Shown: positions 18,376-26,318 of the stretch, one piece after another
How the letters are laid out: each line of letters starts with the position of its first letter
Position numbering within the stretch: the first letter of the stretch is position 1
Source: JAFGNB01 sp050304135
GTDB taxonomy: Bacteria > Fibrobacterota > Chitinivibrionia > Chitinivibrionales > Chitinispirillaceae
NCBI GenBank assembly: GCA_050304135.1
Contig: JBNLDC010000014.1
Location: forward strand, 1-64,000
DNA length: 64,000 bases
Direction of reading: 5' to 3'
Notes under the pieces: model-generated
The model's database searches: none
What the model was told of the DNA's origin: nothing
The model's input: only the letters and a program-made list of their open reading frames with translations
Position numbers and translations under genes: made by a program

Positions 18376-20910
18376 CTACTCACCGGACGAACTGCCGCCG
18401 CCATCGGGTTGCTGATTGAGGAGTTCATTGTCTTCGTCACTCTGATCATCAAGCAGTTCGTCGTCCGTCTGATCAATCTCATCAAGTTCCTTTTTCAGAT
18501 TTTCAAGACGCTGTTCGATCTTGTTTTCCTGACGTTTATGCTGCTCGATAAGCTTGTTTTCTTTGCTCGTGTTGACAAAACGTGTTGCCTTCGCGAGAGC
18601 ATATTCCGCATCAGTGACAATTTCATCTTTCCGCTTGAAGAACTTTTTATGGGATTGTGCCAATAGGGTATAGTTAAAATAGTCTTTGGATTCTTTGGCA
18701 AAACCGTTGAACTCTTTCTGCAACTCCGGTCGTTCTTCAAGCGTTCTGTTTGTCGGTTTACGTAAGGTATTCTTTTTTATACGCTCCGCAATCGGTCTGA
18801 ACTGTTCCGAATACGACTCGAATGAAAGTTTTTTGGCGTTCAAGTCCTCGTCAGTAACAAAAGATCGCTGGCAAGCAGCAAGGCACTGTTCAAGAGCGGT
18901 AACCGCCTCCGCATTGCGTTTTAAAAGCATGAGAGCGTAACCTTTAACCAGAAATGCCTCGGGGGCCAGTGGGGAATCACTATAGTTTGTTAAAAGTTTG
19001 TCTATTGTCTGCAGGGCGACATTAGGTTGATTCACTTTGATCCAAGCCCAGGCAGTTCCCAACAGTGCCTCGTCACCATACGGAGATCCGACGGGAACCC
19101 TCTGGTAAGCTTCAACCGCCTTACGCAACTGATCACCCATTTCATAGTAGAGATGACCAAGTTTGGTATTTGCCGCGTCCTGCAATAGTTGATCCGAGGC
19201 ATTCTGTGTTGTGTCGTTGATAATATACGTCAAATTTTGAACCGCAGCCTGCTCTTTATTGTTTTCGACATTAATTATTGCCAGCGTATACTGAGCATAG
19301 AGATAGTTGGGATCACCCGTGGTAATCCCTCCCAGCAGTTGTTCCGCTACATTATAATTCTTCCGCTTGAAATGAATCTGACCGGCAAGATAGTCTGCAT
19401 CCGGCCGAATATCACTGTCGCCATAAAGATTTATAACGAAGGCATGATTCTTGAGTGCTTCCTCATATTTTCCTTCGCGGTAATCGAGAGCCTGAAGGCC
19501 ATAGAGATATTTTGAACGGGTTTCCGAGGTGGTGTACTCTTCCAAAGCGCTTTTATACACTTCACGCGCAATATCATTCATATACAGAAATCGGTAACAG
19601 TTGCCGAGATACCAGGTGGCTTTATCATTAAGATGAAAATTGGGAAACAGAGAGAGGACTTTCCCGAAAGCGAAACCAGCCTCCCAATATTTACCGGCCA
19701 GATACAACCGCATTGCCTCGTTGTAGGCATCCATCGGCGCAAGGATAAGCTTATCGTACATCCGCTTGGATTCACGCTGTTCACGGGTGGGACCGAAATC
19801 TACCGAGAAACGAAGTGCTCCGGTAAATCCGCGTTCGTCACGCTTATCACTCTCTTTAAGCAATGTCTCAATGAAACTGTACCCGAGATGAAAATCAACA
19901 TTGAGGTAATTGATCATTTCCGGAAGAGCAAACATGTAATTGTAGTTGAATCCCAGATACGGAATATTATTATTGGTCCATCCGGCCTTGAGCCAGACCG
20001 AAGGAATGAACATATATTTCGCATGAAAACCAACACGATGAGCAATACTGATTTTGCCGATCATATTTCCCAGAGAATCCGGAGCCAGATACATCTGCTT
20101 ATAACTATCCCAGGATTCAAACAGTTTTCCGAGGAGATTATCAACCAGATACTCGCCCGCAAACACCAGGTTGTCGTTAAAAGCGGAATAGCGGAAACCA
20201 GCACGAATCCGGTTGACCGTTAATTCAGGATACTGCTGACCCTGTTGATTTTCGTCCAGCCAGGTGATCTGAGAGGGAAGGAGATCCACAATACAAAGGC
20301 TGAAACCAAGATCACCGAACCGGTAATGATCAAGAGGATTATAATAAACACCCAGATCAAGTCCCGGTGCGCCCGGACCTTTCTGACTTGGCAATGAAAC
20401 ACGTAAATCTCCGAACTGATTCTGCATACGGATTTTCAGATTCGTTCCAAGAACCAGCTGCGGCAGGATGCGCCAACTGTAGTTTCCAATAAACCAGACG
20501 TCCTGGAAATGATCACCGCCGCCACTGAGATCCGGCTGAATACCTCCGGACGGATCCAGCTTGGTTCGCTCGATATTTCCACCGCCACCCAAAACGGTTA
20601 AACCGACGGTATGATTGCGGCGCAAAGGAATCAGTGCCGCCACATGCTGAAAACCAAGCCACTGATCACCGAGAATAGGCCACCGGTAAATACTTAACAG
20701 ATTGAAGTGCATCTGGTTAACCCGGTACATCAGACTCGGGTTAATGAGCGGTGCTGACCACTCGGTCAGATCCTGAGTGAAATCCGCCTGAAAATAGGGA
20801 GCATCATAACCACCATTGCCGGCCGCGGCGATGTTTGAAACAACGACAAGCACTAGCACCATCAGAAAACTACGGACGTAGCATGGTGTGGATTTGCGAT
20901 GATACTTCAC
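18376..20910 (-). CDS. Outer-membrane barrel-like domain fused to periplasmic TPR repeats
   Basis: An 844-residue protein. A signal peptide (about 1-31, ending NIAAAG) is followed by about 350 residues rich in alternating aromatic strands and turns (NPSLMYRVNQMHFNLLSIYRW, GFQHVAALIPLRRNHTVGL) that look like an outer-membrane barrel of the PorP/PorV general kind. TPR repeats follow from about 390 to 720 (ATWYLGNCYRFLYMNDIA, ADYLAGQIHFKRKNYNVAE). The C-terminus is charged and acidic with a Gly/Ser tail. The barrel would place the TPR part in the periplasm. It is encoded between the OmpA-type gene and the long TPR gene, in one direction. The barrel call is by strand pattern only. Confidence 0.7.
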   Translation of the reverse strand: MKYHRKSTPCYVRSFLMVLVLVVVSNIAAAGNGGYDAPYFQADFTQDLTEWSAPLINPSLMYRVNQMHFNLLSIYRWPILGDQWLGFQHVAALIPLRRNHTVGLTVLGGGGNIERTKLDPSGGIQPDLSGGGDHFQDVWFIGNYSWRILPQLVLGTNLKIRMQNQFGDLRVSLPSQKGPGAPGLDLGVYYNPLDHYRFGDLGFSLCIVDLLPSQITWLDENQQGQQYPELTVNRIRAGFRYSAFNDNLVFAGEYLVDNLLGKLFESWDSYKQMYLAPDSLGNMIGKISIAHRVGFHAKYMFIPSVWLKAGWTNNNIPYLGFNYNYMFALPEMINYLNVDFHLGYSFIETLLKESDKRDERGFTGALRFSVDFGPTREQRESKRMYDKLILAPMDAYNEAMRLYLAGKYWEAGFAFGKVLSLFPNFHLNDKATWYLGNCYRFLYMNDIAREVYKSALEEYTTSETRSKYLYGLQALDYREGKYEEALKNHAFVINLYGDSDIRPDADYLAGQIHFKRKNYNVAEQLLGGITTGDPNYLYAQYTLAIINVENNKEQAAVQNLTYIINDTTQNASDQLLQDAANTKLGHLYYEMGDQLRKAVEAYQRVPVGSPYGDEALLGTAWAWIKVNQPNVALQTIDKLLTNYSDSPLAPEAFLVKGYALMLLKRNAEAVTALEQCLAACQRSFVTDEDLNAKKLSFESYSEQFRPIAERIKKNTLRKPTNRTLEERPELQKEFNGFAKESKDYFNYTLLAQSHKKFFKRKDEIVTDAEYALAKATRFVNTSKENKLIEQHKRQENKIEQRLENLKKELDEIDQTDDELLDDQSDEDNELLNQQPDGGGSSSGE

Positions 20911-20936
20911 AGATAACCAGCCTTCCCAAAAATGTA

Positions 20937-22436
20937 TTATTGCAACGGGACGACCTCAACCCGTCGATTCTTAGCGCGTCCTTCAGCAGAGGTGTTAGGT
21001 ACGAGCGGGCGGCTTTCACCGTATCCGCGTGCCACCAGACGATCTTCACTGATACCTCGCATGACCAGATAACTGACCACCGACTTGGCCCGATCATATG
21101 AAAGCGCCAGATTGTAACTATCAGAGCCTTGATCATCAGTATGACCAGCGATCTCCACCTTCACATTAGGATATGCTTCCAGACTGTTGTACACCTGTTC
21201 AAGTACGTAATACGACTCTTCTAGCAGCTCAGCACTCGCCGTTTTGAAATTAACCCCTCTGAGAACAAGCGTCTGTTTAATTTCCTGTGGTTTCTCATCA
21301 GGACATCCGTCGGAATCCTTGTACCCGTTGACTACTTCAGGATTGTTGGGACAGGCATCCTGTGCGTCGACGATACCGTCCTTGTCGTTGTCGTTGTCGG
21401 GACATCCGTCAGCATCATTGAATCCATCACGATCCTCGGGATTATCCGGACACTGATCCTGAGCATCGTAAATACCGTCATTGTCGTTATCGTAATCGGG
21501 GCATCCGTCAACATCCTCGAATCCGTCCTTATCTTCAGGATCATTCGGACAGACATCGACATCATCGGGAATTCCGTCGCCATCTCGGTCGGTAGTGAGC
21601 GTTTCAATCATCTGTTCAGTAATCAGACCGATATCCGTCCCGTTTTCTCCGGCACCCTTGCAGGGTGAAACACTCTTGACAAAATAGTTGTATTCAGGAT
21701 GACCTGCTGAAATATAAATAGGCTCTTTGGAAATATTGCTCTGATGAACAACCGCGTTCACGTTGAAAGGCTTACGGTTGGCAATAATGTTATTGTTGAT
21801 AATTCTCGTTTTTCTTGCTTCGGGTGCAATGAATACCCCGTACTGCTTGTTACCCTGAAGAATATTGTTTCGAACAAGTACCTCGGTACGATTCGCACAG
21901 AAAATACCGCAATAGCCGTTCTCGAGAATCACATTATGATTGATACTTGTCCGGGTTCCGCGACTTGACTCGAGAAAGATACCGGTCCACTCGTTACGAT
22001 AGATGATATTGTTTTCAATATCGGGAAGAGCAATCAGGGCATGAATGCCGGCACCCTTGTTATCTACAATGAGATTACGCTTGATTTCCGGCCGCGTGTT
22101 TTTGCACAAAACACCGGTCTGCCCGTTCCGGATAGTGAAATTCATAATAATTGCACCGTCGGCACCGAGCACGCAGGGCGCTCCCCGCCGACCATCAATA
22201 ATAGTATGAACCATATCCTGGCCTATAAGTACCACATCATCAACAAGAGCGATGTTTTCATAATAAACACCCTTGCCGACATAAACGGTATCCCCTTCAT
22301 CCGCTTCTCCCAAAGCGGAATGAATCGTGGGGAAATCATGAGGGACGATAATTTTTCTTCCTGCAGAAGCGACACTGATAATAAGTATAACTGCACACCA
22401 TACACGTACTATCAGATTAATTTTCCGTGTGTTCAT
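20937..22436 (-). CDS. Beta-helix, thrombospondin-3 repeat and OmpA-domain protein
   Basis: A 499-residue exported protein. The signal peptide ends near SVASA at residue 25. Residues about 28-260 look like a right-handed parallel beta-helix of the NosD/pectin-lyase type (DFPTIHSALGEADEGDTVYV, then many N.I...N.G.GI units). Residues 283-381 contain three TSP3-type calcium-binding repeats (D.DGDGIPD, DNDGIYD, DKDGIVD, with CPNDPED linkers). Residues 390-499 are an OmpA C-terminal domain (GHTDDQGSDSYNLALSYDRA, RVEV) that should bind peptidoglycan. It is the first gene after the promoter at 22518-22546. A cell-wall-anchored, calcium-rigidified rod reaching the surface is the inferred form. Confidence 0.88.
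   Translation of the reverse strand: MNTRKINLIVRVWCAVILIISVASAGRKIIVPHDFPTIHSALGEADEGDTVYVGKGVYYENIALVDDVVLIGQDMVHTIIDGRRGAPCVLGADGAIIMNFTIRNGQTGVLCKNTRPEIKRNLIVDNKGAGIHALIALPDIENNIIYRNEWTGIFLESSRGTRTSINHNVILENGYCGIFCANRTEVLVRNNILQGNKQYGVFIAPEARKTRIINNNIIANRKPFNVNAVVHQSNISKEPIYISAGHPEYNYFVKSVSPCKGAGENGTDIGLITEQMIETLTTDRDGDGIPDDVDVCPNDPEDKDGFEDVDGCPDYDNDNDGIYDAQDQCPDNPEDRDGFNDADGCPDNDNDKDGIVDAQDACPNNPEVVNGYKDSDGCPDEKPQEIKQTLVLRGVNFKTASAELLEESYYVLEQVYNSLEAYPNVKVEIAGHTDDQGSDSYNLALSYDRAKSVVSYLVMRGISEDRLVARGYGESRPLVPNTSAEGRAKNRRVEVVPLQ
21294..21590 (-). repeat. Thrombospondin type-3 repeat array inside the OmpA-domain gene
   Basis: Residues 283-381 of the protein consist of three tandem units of about 30-35 residues. 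Each has a D-rich loop of the DxDxDG type and a GCPD or CPN motif. The DNA is correspondingly repetitive, with GACGG and GGATGTCC motifs (reverse on plus). Such arrays bind calcium and stiffen adhesins. Confidence 0.85.
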
Positions 22437-23007
22437 ATATCCCGGGTAGTATTAAGGGCTTAAGTATTTATGAAGATTACTCGATAATCTCCTTCATTGC
22501 AGGCACCAGAGCAAGTTAAAATATGTTTCAACATCTTTGAAGTCAAGCCTCCCTGTCCCCTTGCTCTTACCAGAACTTATTCTAAAAAAGTATATCGGCA
22601 CCATAAACGCAAGTCTTTTTTAGCCGATTAAATAAATATAGCTCATTTTACCGTATTCCACCAGATTCATCCCATGAAGTATCTTAAACACACTTTTTCA
22701 GCAGTTTCCGGAAAAAAATGACCCTTACAGCGCCCAACCATCAATGAACCGGAATTTTTATATTCACTATCTTCATTGCCCGATTTCTTAGAGAAATTCA
22801 GCGTCAACTTTTCGGCACTATTTTCGTAATATGAATGCATTCAATATATTATTATGGAATTAATTGAGAATAGATATACATCCTTAATCAGACATTCAGG
22901 AAATTTTATTAAATTCCACACGTTGTCTGTATATACTACATTCACTGAATTTCTCTGCCGGTGAACAACAATTGCGCATACACTTGCAGATACCGAAAAG
23001 AGTACTC
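22437..23007. other. Divergent intergenic region, A+T-rich
   Basis: This 571-bp gap separates the minus-strand envelope cluster from the plus-strand peptidase gene. The left 110 bp hold the promoter listed for the cluster. The rest is A+T-rich with no convincing coding frame or RNA. No strong promoter for the plus gene can be assigned: the best match, TTGTCT at 22923-22928 with a TGAATT 17 bp later, is weak. A TTG at 22972 is an alternative start for that gene. Confidence 0.5.
22518..22546 (-). promoter_or_regulatory. Sigma70-type promoter of the envelope motor cluster
   Basis: On the minus strand the -35 box TTGACT (22541-22546) is separated by exactly 17 bp from the -10 box TATTTT (22518-22523), about 80 bp upstream of the ATG at 22436. 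The same two hexamers at the same spacing occur in front of carA. No terminator is visible between the genes down to 11159, so the promoter may drive the whole cluster. Confidence 0.65.
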
Positions 23008-26000
23008 ATGATTTCATTGTTCGGTTGGAAACCACAACAGATGCTCCTGCTGTTGGCTGCAACGTATGGTATCTGTTTCGGATTCGGAAAAAATAAAGTT
23101 CAATACACCGATCTGAACTGGCAAACCGTCACGACCCCCCATTTCAAAATCCACTATCATCAGGAACAGGACTCACTTCCCACCATTGCACGGCTCTGGA
23201 TTGAAGAGGCATACCGGGCACTGCAAAAGGACTTTCAACACACTCTCAACGAAAAAGTCCCGCTTATTATATATGGAAATACCGACCTTTTTTCCCAAAC
23301 CAATATTATCACCGAGTTGATACCGGAAGAGGTCGGCGGTTTTACCGAACTTTTTAAAAACCGGATAGCCATACCGTTCAACGGGTCATACAAGTACCTC
23401 CGACATGTTCTGCACCATGAACTTGTTCATGCGTACATATTCGGTATGCTTTTCGAAAAGTTCGGAAGCAACCTTCTGTCCGGCAATATGCAGCTTCCTC
23501 TATGGTTTATGGAGGGTGCCGCCGAATATTTGTCCAGCAGATGGGATGCGGATGCGGATATGTTCATGATTGATCAGACACTCAATGGAGCTATCCCGCT
23601 CCCGGGACCTTCACTCAACGGGTACCTCGCCTATAAAGGAGGCCAATCATTCCTTTTTTATCTGGCATCCAGCCGAAGCGATTCTCTGTTTCACGAATTT
23701 CTCATCGCATTCAAAAAGGCGAAACGAATTGATAACGTGATTAAAAAGGTCTATGGCAAAACGCTCAAAGAACTCGGAAAAGAGTGGGTACTGGAACTGC
23801 GACGACTCTACTGGCCGGAAATCGGTTGCCGGATTGATCCGTCCTCCCATGCAAAAGCGGTAACCGACCACCTTGAAGAACGAAACCACTTTAATCTCCG
23901 CCCGCGTATTTCTCCCGACGGTACCATGATTGCCTTTTTCAGCGACCGAAAGGATTACACTCGAATTATAATAACCGACCTGAAAGGGAAGAGCCTTTTC
24001 GAGATCAGCCAGAACGGTTACGGTGGATACTTCGAATCATTTCATCCGTTCAGAAGTGGTGTCTGCTGGTCACCCGACAGTAAACGTCTGGCATTCATCA
24101 CCAAAAGTGGGGCTTCCGATGAACTCAGGATTGTCGATGTTACATCCAAACATCTTGACCGACATATTCGAACCGCCGTACCATCAATCAGCAGCCCCGA
24201 CTGGTCACGTGACGGGAGCCATATCGTATTCACGGGCGTCGCCCGGGGAAAAAGCGACCTCTACCTGTATGATATCACCGCCGACTCGCTTACTCAACTG
24301 ACCCATTCACTTGCCGCCGAAGCGAACCCCCGTTTTTCGCCTGATGGTAAGTCACTCATTTTTTCCATCGAGGATACCGCCCGTGGAAAGCGGCTCACTC
24401 AAACGCCCTACGGAAACAGCCCCTCCAATCTGGCCATACTCTCCCTTGAAGACAATTCGATACGTCGACTGACAGAGAGTCGCTGGAGTGAAAAAGAGCC
24501 CTGTTTTTCATCTGATGGAAAGCACATTCTTTTTGTGAGCAATCGTAACGGCATCAACAACTGCTACATTGCCCCAACGGACACACCGGAGAATGCGTTG
24601 CCACTGACCAACTACACCGGCGGATGTTCAAATCCGGATTGGAGCAACAATGATCGTATCGTCTTCTCTCTGTTTAAAAAACAGGGGTGGGATATCTGGA
24701 TGCTGCGCAACCCGATGGAAAAGCTGCTGACTGAACAGCTCACTCCTACTCAGTGGGTTGCCTCATTTTCCGATTCAAACCATGTTTTTTTCAAAAAGGC
24801 CCCTCCCCTCCCTGATTCAAGCGACAGTGCCGACAGTGAAGTGACAATTACCGAAAGTAAAAGTATCAGCGGAAACGCAACCATCACAGAAAGCTCCGCT
24901 CCCGCATCACAAAAGGCCGATTCACTACAGGAACCACCTGTTGCTATAACGAAGGAAACTCTCAATGATTCGGGTACCGTTGAAGATACTCTCGCAGCAG
25001 CGGGCGAAGATGCCACGGAACCGGAATCACCGCCCGGCAGCACTTCGTTGTTGCCGGACACGGCGGTACACATCCCCGATACTTCCGAGACCGCGGAAGG
25101 AGACACGGCCGCAGAGCCGGGCAATTCCGATACAGTCTCCGGCATTGCGACCAAAGTTCCTGATGACACAATGACCATAGAAACAGACACCGTCTCGTCG
25201 CCACACCCCTACCGGCTCTCGTTCTCCCCCGACATGGTTTCCGTCGGGCTCGGCATGAGTACCGCCTACAACCCGGCGGGGCAAATCCTGATAGCGCTGA
25301 GTGATCTGCTCGGCGACCACCGCATTACTTTTGCAGGTGATATCCAGGGCAACTTCACTGATTATGCACACCTGTACCTTTCCTATTTCTACCTGAAGCA
25401 GCGGATAAATGTCGGAGCAGGTGGATTCTACAGCAAAGATTACACCTTCGCGTCCATATTCGGAAACCGTTTGTACCATGATCTGGAATACGGCGGGTTC
25501 GGAATTGCTCAGTATCCGTTTTCGATGTTTGCGCGATGTGATCTGCAGCTGTTCGCCCGTCACATTGAGCAGAAACCAATCTCATTCGAGGGGCCGACAC
25601 TTACCAACAATATGTTACTTGCATCGCTATCCTACGTGTTCGATAATATTTTATGGGGTATCACCGGTCCGCTCAATGGACTGCGCGCCATCGCATCGGT
25701 ACAGCTTTCGCCGCCGCTGCAGTCAGTTACCCACCCCTACCTCTCTCTTGACGGCGATTTCCGGCACTACCTGCACCTCTTCAAGCGATTCGTCTGGGCA
25801 AACCGGCTCTATGTTGGCGGGAGTATCCCACTCGGAGACGATGCCTCGGCACGAAGATACCTGCTGGGCGGCAATGATCAGTGGCTTATTTACCAGGTCA
25901 ATGTTGACGAGTATGAAAAAAACATACCGTACACGTTCTATTCCGATTTTGTCACCCCCTTCAGAGGGTGGAATTATGTAGATCTTTCCGGCACCAGAGT

Positions 26001-26301
26001 TGCCGTGCTCAATACGGAATTCCGTTTTCCCTTCATTCGTGACATTACTATTGTATGGCCGCTGGCGATACAGCTGGTCTATATCAATGGTGCGGTATTC
26101 GCCGATATCGGAAATGCCTGGGAAGCGGGCGAATCATGGAACGGACTGCCACTTCCCGACAATATAAACGGTGGATTCGGCTTCGGCCTGCGTGCCAACC
26201 TGGGGATTTTCGTTGTCAGGTTCGATCGGGGCTGGCGGACCGACTGGAGTACGTATGCGGGAAGCCCGATTAACTATTTCTCTCTGGGAGCTGAATTTTA
26301 G
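23008..26301 (+). CDS. Secreted gluzincin-type peptidase, TolB-like propeller and outer-membrane barrel fusion
   Basis: A 1097-residue fusion. After a signal peptide, residues about 40-270 form a peptidase-MA-like domain with the zinc motif HELVH (His137, Glu138, His141) and a downstream EGAAEYLSS that can supply the third zinc ligand. Residues about 275-560 are a TolB/PD40-like propeller (RISPDGTMIAFFSDRK, PRFSPDGKSLIF, PCFSSDGKHILFVSN). A Ser/Thr/Pro/Asp-rich linker spans about 590-750. The last 330 residues look like a BamA-type surface-antigen barrel ending in Phe. The ATG at 23008 has AAAAGAG 5-6 bases upstream; the upstream TTG at 22972 would add 12 residues. The barrel would anchor the enzyme in the outer membrane. 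Confidence 0.85.
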   Translation: MISLFGWKPQQMLLLLAATYGICFGFGKNKVQYTDLNWQTVTTPHFKIHYHQEQDSLPTIARLWIEEAYRALQKDFQHTLNEKVPLIIYGNTDLFSQTNIITELIPEEVGGFTELFKNRIAIPFNGSYKYLRHVLHHELVHAYIFGMLFEKFGSNLLSGNMQLPLWFMEGAAEYLSSRWDADADMFMIDQTLNGAIPLPGPSLNGYLAYKGGQSFLFYLASSRSDSLFHEFLIAFKKAKRIDNVIKKVYGKTLKELGKEWVLELRRLYWPEIGCRIDPSSHAKAVTDHLEERNHFNLRPRISPDGTMIAFFSDRKDYTRIIITDLKGKSLFEISQNGYGGYFESFHPFRSGVCWSPDSKRLAFITKSGASDELRIVDVTSKHLDRHIRTAVPSISSPDWSRDGSHIVFTGVARGKSDLYLYDITADSLTQLTHSLAAEANPRFSPDGKSLIFSIEDTARGKRLTQTPYGNSPSNLAILSLEDNSIRRLTESRWSEKEPCFSSDGKHILFVSNRNGINNCYIAPTDTPENALPLTNYTGGCSNPDWSNNDRIVFSLFKKQGWDIWMLRNPMEKLLTEQLTPTQWVASFSDSNHVFFKKAPPLPDSSDSADSEVTITESKSISGNATITESSAPASQKADSLQEPPVAITKETLNDSGTVEDTLAAAGEDATEPESPPGSTSLLPDTAVHIPDTSETAEGDTAAEPGNSDTVSGIATKVPDDTMTIETDTVSSPHPYRLSFSPDMVSVGLGMSTAYNPAGQILIALSDLLGDHRITFAGDIQGNFTDYAHLYLSYFYLKQRINVGAGGFYSKDYTFASIFGNRLYHDLEYGGFGIAQYPFSMFARCDLQLFARHIEQKPISFEGPTLTNNMLLASLSYVFDNILWGITGPLNGLRAIASVQLSPPLQSVTHPYLSLDGDFRHYLHLFKRFVWANRLYVGGSIPLGDDASARRYLLGGNDQWLIYQVNVDEYEKNIPYTFYSDFVTPFRGWNYVDLSGTRVAVLNTEFRFPFIRDITIVWPLAIQLVYINGAVFADIGNAWEAGESWNGLPLPDNINGGFGFGLRANLGIFVVRFDRGWRTDWSTYAGSPINYFSLGAEF

Positions 26302-26318
26302 GATTCCGGTGAGGACCT

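Noticed and set aside
18376..20910. PorP/SprF-type protein of a type IX secretion system
   Set aside because: The barrel-like N-terminus is only loosely similar, the TPR half is not part of PorP, and no other type IX components are in the window.
25027..25563. Minus-strand open frames opposite the peptidase-propeller-barrel gene
   Set aside because: They are shadows of the Thr/Pro/Asp-rich linker and barrel coding sequence, with no signal peptide, ribosome site or domain.
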